From the NCBI GenBank assembly GCA_964435595.1, contig CAYSZV010000008.1, forward strand, positions 1 through 64,000: a stretch of DNA of 64,000 bases, read 5' to 3'. Below are positions 1 to 8,610 of the stretch, piece after piece. This stretch comes from Izemoplasma sp964435595. GTDB lineage: Bacteria > Bacillota_I > Bacilli_A > Izemoplasmatales > Izemoplasmataceae. Numbering within the stretch: position 1 is the first letter of the stretch; every line of letters starts with the position of its first letter. A program made the position numbers and the translations under genes. Below the pieces are notes generated by a model. That model saw only the letters and a program-made list of their open reading frames with translations, searched no databases and had not been told where the DNA came from.

Positions 1-498
1 CTGGCATTCACATCCTACCTGGGCTATGTGTATGGCCCAGCACAATTTATTGCCACGATGAATCTTTCATTGCAGAACTCGATGGTCGCGTTGGAGCGGG
101 TGAAGGCATTATTTGGGATTGTCCCTGAAGACAACCTGGAAACCGGCAGAGTAGTAGATTCGATCCGGGGTCAAATTGATTTTGAGAACGTCCTTTTTTC
201 CTATGGTGGTGAGAACACTGTGTTGGACGGGTTGACCTTCAGCGTCCAGCCTGGTGAACATGTGGCGATCGTTGGCCCCAGCGGGGTGGGGAAAACAACC
301 CTGGTCAGTTTGCTGCTGTGTTTCTACCGGCCAACAGGCGGGGAGATTCGCTTTGATGGCGTTCCACTTTCTGATTATCACTTGCCATCACTGCGCCGGC
401 GCATCGGTTATGTTTCCCAGAGCACCTTGTTGCTTTCGGGGACCTTTGCTGATAATTTGCGCCTGACGTCGATTACCGATTATTCCAACTATCAATAA
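1..498 (+). CDS. ABC exporter fragment, 5'- and 3'-truncated, foreign composition
   Basis: The frame is open from base 1, so the start lies outside the window. It encodes the end of an exporter membrane domain followed by the first half of its ATPase domain: a linker with ALERVKALF, the Walker A motif GPSGVGKTT (about bases 271-297), and the Q-loop region (YVSQSTLLLSGTFADNLRL). The ABC signature, Walker B and switch His are absent because the similarity stops near base 465 and the frame ends at an accidental stop. The segment is about half or more G+C, against about one third just downstream, and its codon use is unlike every other gene here. It is most easily read as a piece of another genome joined during assembly. 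The family is certain; belonging to this chromosome is doubtful. Confidence 0.75.
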   Translation: MAFTSYLGYVYGPAQFIATMNLSLQNSMVALERVKALFGIVPEDNLETGRVVDSIRGQIDFENVLFSYGGENTVLDGLTFSVQPGEHVAIVGPSGVGKTTLVSLLLCFYRPTGGEIRFDGVPLSDYHLPSLRRRIGYVSQSTLLLSGTFADNLRLTSITDYSNYQ

Positions 499-1182
499 AA
501 GTGCATTTCCTATTACAAAATCACCAAGATTCATAAATAATAAAGTTATAGCAGGCATTTCAACATTGTCAATTGCCTCAAACATATCCTTAAATTGTGG
601 CATTACGGCAACCAATAAGAATATTGCAACCCCAATCCCAACTATCAAATAAATTACTGGCATCATTAAAGTAGATTGGATTGAAGACTTTAATCGGTAT
701 TGTGCTTCGAAATAGTCTACAATCTCTTTAATTGCACTCTTTAAATCTCCTGTTTTCTCACCAACTTGAACCATTGATACTAAAATTTTCGGAAAATCAT
801 TGGGATACTCCTTATATGATTCAGCTAAAGTTTGACCACTATTTACTTCATAGTATATACCGTATAATATTCTTCTAACAGCTTTGTTGGTTTGTTGTGT
901 GGCAAGCATTTCTGATGCTTCATTTAATTTGATTCCAGCACTTAGTAAAGACGAAAGCTGTTTTAGATAAAATATTAAATCTCTTTCTTTAATAACTCTC
1001 CCTAATGTAATGCGGTTCAAACGTTGTAAAATAGACTTATGTTGATATATTTCAATTGGCTTTAATGACTGTTCTTGTAAGAATTTGTCAACCATAGTTT
1101 TCGAAGGTGCTTCTGTAATCCCTTTGACAATTTTACCGTCTTTTAGACGTTTGGCTCGATAACGATAATCATATATTTTCAT
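388..1182 (-). CDS. gspF: GspF/PilC-type inner-membrane platform protein, truncated
   Basis: The protein is the polytopic membrane platform of type II secretion or type IV pilus machines, which holds the assembly ATPase against the membrane. The open frame is 264 residues, but only about the first 235 (down to near base 490) are real; the rest is antisense of the foreign ABC fragment. A normal GspF has about 400 residues with two T2SSF domains. Here the first domain is present (RDLIFYLKQLSSLLSAGIKLNEA, then SMVQVGEKTGDL), followed by a transmembrane segment (PVIYLIVGIGVAIFLLVAVMP) and the start of the second half. The start ATG at 1182 has GGAGG upstream. It lies 11 bases after gspE, with which it must be cotranscribed. 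Confidence 0.85.
   Translation of the reverse strand: MKIYDYRYRAKRLKDGKIVKGITEAPSKTMVDKFLQEQSLKPIEIYQHKSILQRLNRITLGRVIKERDLIFYLKQLSSLLSAGIKLNEASEMLATQQTNKAVRRILYGIYYEVNSGQTLAESYKEYPNDFPKILVSMVQVGEKTGDLKSAIKEIVDYFEAQYRLKSSIQSTLMMPVIYLIVGIGVAIFLLVAVMPQFKDMFEAIDNVEMPAITLLFMNLGDFVIGNALLLIVGIIGNRRQAQIISKGPRKQQGALGNITDAPAQ
455..495. other. Probable chimeric junction
   Basis: Within about 40 bases an ABC-transporter reading frame on the plus strand and a gspF reading frame on the minus strand both lose meaning, and base composition drops sharply from G+C-rich to A+T-rich. Neither gene is complete and no mobile-element end is visible here. A misassembly or scaffold join is the simplest explanation. 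Confidence 0.7.
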
Positions 1183-1193
1183 AGTTTATCCTC

Positions 1194-2882
1194 CTAAACC
1201 AAACTTATTCTTAAGATTTCTTCAATTGTAGTTTGACCTAGTTTAACTTTATCTAGACCTGCTTCAATCAATAGATTTGTTCCATCTTTCCTTGCTTGTG
1301 CTAACAACTCATACTCATGTACTTTATTGGAAACCATTCGTATAATATCTTCATTGATTTCTAATATTTCAAATATCGCAGCTCTACCTTTGTATCCTTT
1401 TTGACCACATACTGGACAGCCACGTGCACGACGTACTTTTTTAATATCTCTTCCATATCGTTCAAACATTTCTCTTTCAGATACTGTCGGTTCTTCTTCT
1501 ACACTACAGTGTGGACAAACTACACGTACAAGACGTTGTGCAACTACTCCACTCAATGACGAAGCAACTAAGAAAGCATCAATTCCCATATCAATCAAAC
1601 GTGTTATTGTTTTAATAGCACTATTTGTATGGATTGTAGATAATACTAGATGCCCTGTTAATGAAGCTTTTACAGCGATTTCTGCAGTTTCAGTATCACG
1701 AATTTCCCCAATCATTATAATGTTTGGATCTTGACGTAAAATTGAACGAAGTGCATTTGCAAATGTAAAATCTATTTCTGGGTTTACGTTTACTTGATTT
1801 ACACCTTCTAATTCAATTTCCACTGGATCCTCTACCGTAATGATGTTTATATCTTCTCGGTTAATTTGATCTAATGTTGCATATAAGGTAGTTGTTTTTC
1901 CAGACCCGGTAGGACCAGATACCAAAACAATACCATTTGGTTTCATAATTAATCGATCAAATTTAGCTCTTTCATCTAAAGAAAGTCCCAAACGTTCCAA
2001 CCCTTTTGTATTTCTTGATAAGTCAAGAACACGCATAACCACTTTTTCCCCACGTACAGTAGGTAATGTAGAAATACGCAAATCAATAGGTCTCCCCTCA
2101 ATAACAGTCTTAATACGTCCATCTTGAGGTGTTCTAGTATCCGTAATGTCCATGTGAGACATTACTTTGATACGAGAAACAAGTTTCGGTAAAATAATTC
2201 TTGGTAATACTCTTTCCGTTGATAAAACACCATCAATTCTATATCGAATTCGAAACTCAATATCTGTTGGATCAATATGAATATCTGATGCTTCAGTTTT
2301 AACAGCAGTTAATAAAATTTGATTTACAAGTTGAATGATAGGTGATTCGTTTTGATCAGCCTCAGCATCATGTAATAATTCCTCATAAAACTTTTCATCT
2401 GCCTTTTTCTCTTCTTTTATATCAATCCCTAAAGATTTTAAAGTCTTACTAAATCCATAATATCTTGATATTGCAGTTTCAATGTCGTTTTTTGTTGCAA
2501 GAACAGTTTCGACATTCATCCCAGTACGTAATCTTACATTTTCAATTGTAGGAAAATCCAATGGGTCATTGGTTGCAATAACAATACGTCTACCATGAAT
2601 ATTGATTGGCATAATTTTCGTTTTGGTAACAAATTCTTCATCTAGCAATTTTAAAACAGATTCATCAATAAATAACAATTGAATATTAACTCTTTTTATT
2701 CCCAATGAACTTTCTAAAGCATCTACTATTTGAGAATCTGTACAATATCCAAATCGAATCAAGGCTTCCCCTATTTTTTCGCCTTTTTCTCTTCTTCTTA
2801 AAACTTCGTTTATTTGACGCTCAGTGACAACACCTTGCTCAAATAAAACATCCCCTAAACGTTTTTGTACATTCCTTGCCAT
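1194..2882 (-). CDS. gspE: Type II secretion/type IV pilus assembly ATPase with N-terminal MshEN domain
   Basis: This is a GspE/PilB-type hexameric ATPase that powers pilin or pseudopilin assembly at the cytoplasmic face of the membrane. Residues 8-31 and 36-59 form the paired RLGxxL.xxG-type repeats of an MshEN domain, which in characterised family members binds cyclic-di-GMP. Residues 180-290 are the N2-like domain. Walker A is GPTGSGKT at 323-330, followed by an Asp box (ITVEDPVEIE), Walker B-type IIMIGEIRDTETAE and a His box (GHLVLSTIHTNSA). A CPHC...CPVC pair near the C terminus should bind zinc. The length of 562 residues is normal. The start has GGGAGTGAT upstream. It follows the anchored protein at 2907-4082 and precedes gspF. 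Confidence 0.95.
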   Translation of the reverse strand: MARNVQKRLGDVLFEQGVVTERQINEVLRRREKGEKIGEALIRFGYCTDSQIVDALESSLGIKRVNIQLLFIDESVLKLLDEEFVTKTKIMPINIHGRRIVIATNDPLDFPTIENVRLRTGMNVETVLATKNDIETAISRYYGFSKTLKSLGIDIKEEKKADEKFYEELLHDAEADQNESPIIQLVNQILLTAVKTEASDIHIDPTDIEFRIRYRIDGVLSTERVLPRIILPKLVSRIKVMSHMDITDTRTPQDGRIKTVIEGRPIDLRISTLPTVRGEKVVMRVLDLSRNTKGLERLGLSLDERAKFDRLIMKPNGIVLVSGPTGSGKTTTLYATLDQINREDINIITVEDPVEIELEGVNQVNVNPEIDFTFANALRSILRQDPNIIMIGEIRDTETAEIAVKASLTGHLVLSTIHTNSAIKTITRLIDMGIDAFLVASSLSGVVAQRLVRVVCPHCSVEEEPTVSEREMFERYGRDIKKVRRARGCPVCGQKGYKGRAAIFEILEINEDIIRMVSNKVHEYELLAQARKDGTNLLIEAGLDKVKLGQTTIEEILRISLV

Positions 2883-2906
2883 CTAATCACTCCCTTAATT
2901 AAAAGT

Positions 2907-4082
2907 TTAGTTTTCTTCTAATATTTCGCTTTCTGGTGGATAATACTCAAAAATAATATCTTGATCAAATAAAATCTCTTCATCTAAATTAGTTATTCTT
3001 CGTCTTACTGTAACCACTGCTCCCAACTCACCATCCTGAACAAGTTGTGTTTGGTCAGTATATTGGGTAATAAAATCTACTTCTTCTATGTTTAGAAATA
3101 CTTCAATCGTATCTACAAATTCAAGACCATATAATGAAATTACAAGGTTCTCTGAATTTTCAGGATCAACTTCTACAATAAATTTATAATCTGCATTATT
3201 TGGATTATACATACTGAAACTATAATCAATGACTCTATTTACATAGGCATTTGATCCAAAATGGAATGTTTCAAATGTATAATTTCCTGTATTATATCTA
3301 GGTAAATAATGAACTTCATGAATAGTAAAATTTGATTCGTGTGAAAGTTGTAGCATTGCTTCAGAAAGCAATGTCAACTCTATATCATTTAAAGTTCCGC
3401 CAAGTTCATTAACAATATCAAATAAGACATGTGATTCTAATATGATTTCATTTGACTCATATACAAGTTCAATACCTGCAATCAAATCTTCTTCATTGAT
3501 ACCATCTGGAATTTCTATTGTAACGGAACCCAAAGTAGTATAACTATCTTCAGGAACAAGTAAATATTGTTCTACTTGTTTACTACTAAATGTTTTCATA
3601 AGACCTGCATCTAACAATATATCATTCACAATAGCTTCGACATCAACATTTGAAATGATTCCCTCTAAAAATTTCAAATCGTTAATTTCATCTATTACAT
3701 TTTGATAGTCGTTTCTAGTATCTTGATACTCCGCAACAAGTTCATTTGTTGTCCCTTGTACAAGATTTGCTTTTGATTCATCTAAATCAAAGAAAATTAG
3801 ATTTCTATCAAATTCATAACTATACCCCTGATATGTTAGTTCGAAAACAATGGTTGGGTCATCAAGCCAGATATCAATTTTTTGATTCACTTTACCTTCT
3901 AACTCATCCTCTTGTAATCCTCCAAGATAAACACTTCCAATTACAGTGTTTTCACTAAATGTACCAAGTCGATACCCCCACATCATATACCATACCGTAA
4001 TAAGAAATACTCCGGAAATAATTATGATGATTAAGGCATATAAGATAAAACCAATGTTACTATTTCGAAATGACGTATTCAT
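2907..4082 (-). CDS. Membrane-anchored extracellular protein, PG_binding_4/VanW-like, in pilus locus
   Basis: One transmembrane helix (residues about 12-34) anchors a large extracellular part of about 355 residues. After the helix, NTVIGSVYLGGL and a region around YEFD resemble the PG_binding_4 module that precedes VanW domains. The C-terminal 60 residues (VRRRITNLDEEILFDQDIIFEYYPP) look G5-like, but the similarity is weak and I make no firm family call. The protein is acidic and has no cysteines. It is the first gene of the minus-strand operon, 24 bases ahead of gspE, so it may anchor or gate the pseudopilus at the cell wall; this is inferred from position only. The ATG start at 4082 is preceded by AGGGTGAT. 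Confidence 0.6.
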   Translation of the reverse strand: MNTSFRNSNIGFILYALIIIIISGVFLITVWYMMWGYRLGTFSENTVIGSVYLGGLQEDELEGKVNQKIDIWLDDPTIVFELTYQGYSYEFDRNLIFFDLDESKANLVQGTTNELVAEYQDTRNDYQNVIDEINDLKFLEGIISNVDVEAIVNDILLDAGLMKTFSSKQVEQYLLVPEDSYTTLGSVTIEIPDGINEEDLIAGIELVYESNEIILESHVLFDIVNELGGTLNDIELTLLSEAMLQLSHESNFTIHEVHYLPRYNTGNYTFETFHFGSNAYVNRVIDYSFSMYNPNNADYKFIVEVDPENSENLVISLYGLEFVDTIEVFLNIEEVDFITQYTDQTQLVQDGELGAVVTVRRRITNLDEEILFDQDIIFEYYPPESEILEEN

Positions 4083-4206
4083 TAAATCACCCTACCTATC
4101 TTTATTATTATATTCAAATAAATTATACTATAAATCGGTCAAATTATCAAAATTTTATTTATATTTATAAATATGATTCACTAAATTTTCACAAAAACAA
4201 CTTGAA

Positions 4207-4227
4207 GTATGATATAATAATTCATAC
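4207..4227 (+). promoter_or_regulatory. Putative promoter -10 inside an inverted repeat, ahead of pilin genes
   Basis: A perfect TATAAT at 4213-4218 lies in the gap between the divergent operons and sits inside the inverted repeat GTATGA-N9-TCATAC (4207-4227). No convincing -35 box is seen at the right distance, so an activator or a weak promoter is possible. The pilin start lies about 50 bases downstream. Confidence 0.4.
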
Positions 4228-4265
4228 ATTATTATTATATATATGAAAAGACGCGACTGGAGGCG

Positions 4266-4841
4266 ATGAAATTGAGGCTGAATAATAAAGGATATTCAAT
4301 GGTAGAATTGTTTGCAGTAATCTTTGTTGTCTCTCTTGTTCTATTGCCACTGTTAAATACTCTAGTGAATAATATCACAACAAATGCTAGATATCACAGT
4401 AGACGAAGTGCTGTTAGCATTGCACAAAGTACACTAGAAGGCTTTCAACGCATCAGTTTCACTGATATGGAAACACTGATTGAAGCCCAAAATGATGCAG
4501 GTGTTTATTATTTAGAATTTGATGGTAATGACTGTGGTACAAGCGGGTTTTCATCAGGTGATAACGGATTATGTCAACAACTATTTAATTCTACTTGGAG
4601 CAATTTCAACGTAGATGCCGAGCATTTCAAACTCTATTTTTACAATTATCGAATGACAGAAGAAATTCAATCCTCATTGCTTGCTAATGCAAACATTCCA
4701 AATGAGGTAAAAGTTCATATTGAATCCCTTGAAACAACTTCTATTCCAAATCCTGATTTATATTATGTGATTTGTTGGATTCTCTATGACGATGATACAT
4801 CCTCTGCTTTGATTATGGAAGGATTGATCTCTAGTGAATAA
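4266..4841 (+). CDS. Prepilin-like protein (class III signal peptide), GspI/PilV-like
   Basis: The N terminus has the hallmarks of a type IV prepilin: a short basic leader ending in Gly, then YSMVE with Glu at +5, then a hydrophobic helix (LFAVIFVVSLVLLPLLNTLV). Processing would be G|Y at the KGY junction. The remaining 150 residues form an unrecognised globular domain with a Cys pair (CGTSGFSSGDNGLC), possibly a disulfide loop. A GGAGG at 4259-4263 is only two bases before ATG 4266 but eight bases before an in-frame TTG at 4272, so the TTG may be the real start (protein two residues shorter). It is the first of three pilin-like genes and overlaps the next by 8 bases. Confidence 0.85.
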   Translation: MKLRLNNKGYSMVELFAVIFVVSLVLLPLLNTLVNNITTNARYHSRRSAVSIAQSTLEGFQRISFTDMETLIEAQNDAGVYYLEFDGNDCGTSGFSSGDNGLCQQLFNSTWSNFNVDAEHFKLYFYNYRMTEEIQSSLLANANIPNEVKVHIESLETTSIPNPDLYYVICWILYDDDTSSALIMEGLISSE

Positions 4842-5403
4842 AGTAAAACAGCAATCTGGGTTCACAATTATTGAAATGTTAACTGTTGTTGTTGTAACCA
4901 GTATGTTAACAGTTATATTGATACAAATATTGATGTTAACATTGAAAGCAAATATAGATTTAGAAACAAGGAGTAGATATCAATACGAAAGTTATATTAT
5001 GTCTGAAACGATACGAGACTTGATATTCGAATTAAAACCTCAAGAGGTAGAACTTATCTCTGACACATCAAGTGAAACAATTATTGAAATCAGACATATA
5101 TATGGATTTACTACAAATGATGAGAATGAAATTGTTGAGGATCCTGAACCAGTAACTGACATTCTTAGATTAGATAAGAATGAAGGAAACTTATATTACA
5201 ATAGTGTCTTAATCAATGATGCGAGTGTTGTTTTAGGACCAAATTCGCAAATCAATCTAATCAGTATTGACTCGACAACTTGTGATTTAAGTACATCTGA
5301 GTGTGACGAGGGAATTTTAGAATTAACATTGGAAATAATTGTATCACTACCTGACGGTGGAACATTATCACCTCAAGTATTTGTTACAAGAATATTAATC
5401 TAA
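4834..5403 (+). CDS. Prepilin-like protein, GspJ/PilW-like
   Basis: The start is a GTG at 4834, overlapping the previous gene by 8 bases, which suggests translational coupling. The leader QQSG|FTIIE has the canonical Gly before the cleavage site, Phe at +1 and Glu at +5, followed by the hydrophobic helix MLTVVVVTSMLTVILIQILML. The globular part is about 150 residues, rich in Asp/Glu, with one CDLSTSEC loop that could form a disulfide. By order and size it resembles the minor pseudopilin GspJ/PilW. It would be exported, cleaved by a prepilin peptidase not present in this window, and assembled by the GspE/GspF machine encoded divergently. Confidence 0.85.
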   Translation: MNKVKQQSGFTIIEMLTVVVVTSMLTVILIQILMLTLKANIDLETRSRYQYESYIMSETIRDLIFELKPQEVELISDTSSETIIEIRHIYGFTTNDENEIVEDPEPVTDILRLDKNEGNLYYNSVLINDASVVLGPNSQINLISIDSTTCDLSTSECDEGILELTLEIIVSLPDGGTLSPQVFVTRILI

Positions 5404-5422
5404 CCTTTAAGGAGGTGCATGT

Positions 5423-7243
5423 ATGTTTTTAAGAAAACTATTTCGAAACAAGCTATTAAATAATCAAAAAGGAAGTACTCTTACTATTACATTAGTTGTA
5501 GTGGCTTTGTTATCTTTTAGTATTGTTTCTGTTACCAGACTTACTGTAAATTTAAGTAGTGCTACATCACAACATATGCAAGTTGCAAATGATGAAGCGC
5601 TTGGAAAGGCATTAATCACCAAAGCCATTAGTGATATGCAATTGTATATTACTACAGAAGGATCTTATGATGGATTTGACACTTCAGTTAAACCCCTTAT
5701 TGAAGATGAACTTGGAGTTGGAATACTAAACTCTACAGAATTTTTTGATGGATTTGGAGACAATGGAAATGTTCATAGTAGAATTTATAAATTCTCTTAC
5801 GCTATGACAAATGGACAGACATTATTCAAATACTCTTACATTTCTGCTTTTGGTACTACTGTTGATACTCCAAACCCATTTTCATTTAGCATGGGAACAG
5901 ATGCTGATTTAATTCTAAATGGTGGATATTACGAAAATGTAGATTTATACGGTAAGAATATTTACTTATCAGATATCGCAATGTATGAAGAAGCAACAAC
6001 TTCAGGGGGAAGATGGAATCCTGTTACGACTATTTCATATGAAGTAACCAATCCAAATTTATATAATTTCCCTGATTTTACAAGTGGAGATGAAGACACA
6101 TCTGTTTATTACAGAAACGAGTATCAATATTGTACATATGGATGTTATGAAGCTCCAGATACAACTGATGAACCATTTACAATGAGAGAGGATTTATTCT
6201 TTAATGTTAATGGTAGCACTTATGGTGAACCAGGAGATGTTGTAGATAACAATATTTCTCAATTCTTCTCAAGCTTTATATTGTCAGATTATCTTTTAGA
6301 GTATGGTCTTAATATTTTACCTACAAATGATATGCAAATTGATGATGCTTCAATTAATCTTGACAACTTCCCTGTAAGAATTACAGAATATGCTGGTGAA
6401 CCAACTACTGGTGGTGGGAATTCAGGAAATTATTATGAAAACTATACTGATTACGCTCTATACAATCCACAAAACAATGATACTACTTTAACAAAAGGTA
6501 TCTTGTGGGAAGGTGATGAACTAATTATAAGTAGAGATCATATTTTCACTGAAACACAACAATATGGTATGGTCGTTGTTGGAGACTTAACAATCGACAA
6601 TACTCAAAGAGCTGGTGGATGGGCATGGGGTCTATTTTCTAGACTATTGTCACTTGGAAACCCAATCACAATAAGTGGTACTTATATTGTAACTGGTGAT
6701 TTAACAGTTAAAGGATATGATGTAAACTTTGATAATTGTACATTCATCGTAATGGGTGGTGCTTCGTTTGAATTCGAAGATGGTAGAGGATTTCAAACAT
6801 TTGGAGCATATGAAGATTTTGCAATTATCGCTGGTGATAATGTAGTATTCAAGAACGTTTGGGAAGGAATATCTTTAGATAGACTATTTACTACATTCAT
6901 TCCAACTAAAATGATGATTTACACAGATGAATCAATTTGGATCGATGCAGTTGAATCTAAACTTTCATTCCAAGGTGCACTATACGCAAAAGGTACAGGA
7001 GATTCTGAAAACCCGATTCCACTTGTGAATAGCACAGGACACCAAATCAATGGAATTGTCATAAATAGTTATAAAAGTGTACAAAGTAGTAATGACTTCT
7101 GGGATTTCTTCAATCCATTTAGATTAGAAGCCTTACCTGAAAATGAGTTTGATAACTACTTTGATAACATACCTGTCTTAGAAAATGTAACTGTATCAGA
7201 ATCAGTATTTACAGTTGACCTTGGAGAATGGCAAAAAGAATAA
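5423..7243 (+). CDS. Large PilX/GspK-like exported protein of the pilus locus
   Basis: The protein has 606 residues. The N terminus (NNQKG|STLTITLVVVALLSFSIVSVTRLTV) is a PilX-type hydrophobic stem. Gly precedes the likely cleavage site, but +5 is not Glu, as is tolerated in GspK/PilX-type tip subunits. The long C-terminal part is full of short strand-forming segments (GMVVVGDLTIDN, YIVTGDLTVKGYDVNFDNCTFIVMGGASFEF), which suggests a right-handed beta-helix such as those seen in large minor pilins. The start at 5423 follows GGAGGTG, 19 bases after the GspJ-like gene. It is the last gene of the plus-strand operon and ends at a strong terminator. A tip adhesin or substrate-binding role is inference. 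Confidence 0.75.
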   Translation: MFLRKLFRNKLLNNQKGSTLTITLVVVALLSFSIVSVTRLTVNLSSATSQHMQVANDEALGKALITKAISDMQLYITTEGSYDGFDTSVKPLIEDELGVGILNSTEFFDGFGDNGNVHSRIYKFSYAMTNGQTLFKYSYISAFGTTVDTPNPFSFSMGTDADLILNGGYYENVDLYGKNIYLSDIAMYEEATTSGGRWNPVTTISYEVTNPNLYNFPDFTSGDEDTSVYYRNEYQYCTYGCYEAPDTTDEPFTMREDLFFNVNGSTYGEPGDVVDNNISQFFSSFILSDYLLEYGLNILPTNDMQIDDASINLDNFPVRITEYAGEPTTGGGNSGNYYENYTDYALYNPQNNDTTLTKGILWEGDELIISRDHIFTETQQYGMVVVGDLTIDNTQRAGGWAWGLFSRLLSLGNPITISGTYIVTGDLTVKGYDVNFDNCTFIVMGGASFEFEDGRGFQTFGAYEDFAIIAGDNVVFKNVWEGISLDRLFTTFIPTKMMIYTDESIWIDAVESKLSFQGALYAKGTGDSENPIPLVNSTGHQINGIVINSYKSVQSSNDFWDFFNPFRLEALPENEFDNYFDNIPVLENVTVSESVFTVDLGEWQKE

Positions 7244-7250
7244 TATAAAA

Positions 7251-7278
7251 ACATCACCAATGGTGATGTTTTTTTTTA
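7251..7278. terminator. Bidirectional terminator between pilin operon and lpd
   Basis: An 8-bp perfect stem ACATCACC/GGTGATGT with a three-base loop is flanked by A and T runs on both sides, so it can serve both convergent transcripts. The lpd stop codon at 7276 lies within the T run. Confidence 0.9.
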
Positions 7279-8610
7279 GAATTTTTTGATACACTCACTT
7301 AATGCTTCAGATATTGTAGGATGAGCATGAATGATGTTTTTACATTCATTTATGTTCATTTTATTGTAGATTAAACTGGTTGCTTCATGTATCAAATCTG
7401 ATGCGTGCGCACCGATAATATGAGCACCAACCAATCTATCATTATCATCAACAATAAGCTTAACAAAGCCATCTGTTTCATTTAAACATTCTGCTTTTGC
7501 ATTTGTTTTAAACAAGTATTTATTTGTTCTATAATCACCTGTCATCTGATCTTCAGTTTTACCTACAGTTGCGATTTCAGGAAATGTAAATACCACACTT
7601 GGAACTTCTTCAAAATGGATATTTGCTTCATGATTTAGGATATGATGTACTACTTTAATTCCATCATACGTCGCCTTATGTGCAAGCATTAATTCACCAT
7701 TAACATCACCAATTGCATAAATGTTTGGTATTGATGTTTGCTTGTGTTCATTTACAAGGATACCTTTTTTAGTATAATCGATTCCAAGTTGTGCTAAATC
7801 AATACCGCCAAAATTTGGTATACGCCCAGTACTGAGTAAAACATAATCTGTTGGTATTAAAATCTCTTTCCCTTTTTGTTCAAATACTGCAAGGTAGCCA
7901 TCTTCTTTTTTGATTACTTTCTTAAAAGCAGCTTTTGTATACATTGTAATACCTTGACGTTTATACAAGTTTCTCGCGCGTTTCTTAATATCTTTATCAA
8001 GTGGAGGGAGAATTTCATCCATATATTCGATTACTGTAACATTTGATCCCAATTGATTGAAAATTCCAGCCATTTCACACCCAATAACCCCAGCACCAAC
8101 AATAGTCATTTCTTTCGGCCATTCTTCAAGTGATAGTATATCTTTAGATGTATGTACAATGTCAAAGTCATCTCCATCAAATTGTATTTTAGAAGGAACA
8201 CTTCCCGTTGCAATAACAATGTTTTTTGTCTCGATTTCAATCCCATTCACTGAAACAATATTGGGTGAAACAATATTCCCTACTCCTTCAATCAACTCAA
8301 CTCCAGCCTTTTTTAAAGACGTTCGGATATTATTAATTTGATTTGAAACAATTGATTCTTTTCTAGTTTTAATCACATCATTGTCAATTGAAACTTGATC
8401 AATATTGATTCCAAATTCATCAATTGATTTTAAATCTTTGATATGTTTTGCATTATGATACAAGGCTTTTGTTGGAATACACCCATAGTTTAAGCAGGTT
8501 CCACCAACCTTATGTTTTTCAATTAAAGTAACATCTAATCCTAATTCTTTGGCATGTAATGCCGTATCAAACCCACCGGGTCCAGCACCAATTATAACAA
8601 GATCTTTCAT
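7276..8610 (-). CDS. lpd: Dihydrolipoyl dehydrogenase (L protein)
   Basis: This FAD flavoprotein reoxidises the dihydrolipoyl arm of GcvH and passes electrons to NAD+. The FAD-binding motif is VIIGAGPGGFDTALHA (residues 5-20), the redox disulfide is GGTCLNYGCIPTKAL (Cys39/Cys44), a second NAD-binding fold starts at TIVGAGVIGCEMAG, and the C-terminal active-site segment HAHPTISE is present. The length of 444 residues is slightly short but complete, with no N-terminal lipoyl domain. It is the last gene of the glycine cleavage operon and overlaps gcvPB by 4 bases, so here it is dedicated to glycine cleavage; it could also serve another 2-oxoacid dehydrogenase if the genome has one. Confidence 0.96.
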   Translation of the reverse strand: MKDLVIIGAGPGGFDTALHAKELGLDVTLIEKHKVGGTCLNYGCIPTKALYHNAKHIKDLKSIDEFGINIDQVSIDNDVIKTRKESIVSNQINNIRTSLKKAGVELIEGVGNIVSPNIVSVNGIEIETKNIVIATGSVPSKIQFDGDDFDIVHTSKDILSLEEWPKEMTIVGAGVIGCEMAGIFNQLGSNVTVIEYMDEILPPLDKDIKKRARNLYKRQGITMYTKAAFKKVIKKEDGYLAVFEQKGKEILIPTDYVLLSTGRIPNFGGIDLAQLGIDYTKKGILVNEHKQTSIPNIYAIGDVNGELMLAHKATYDGIKVVHHILNHEANIHFEEVPSVVFTFPEIATVGKTEDQMTGDYRTNKYLFKTNAKAECLNETDGFVKLIVDDNDRLVGAHIIGAHASDLIHEATSLIYNKMNINECKNIIHAHPTISEALSECIKKF

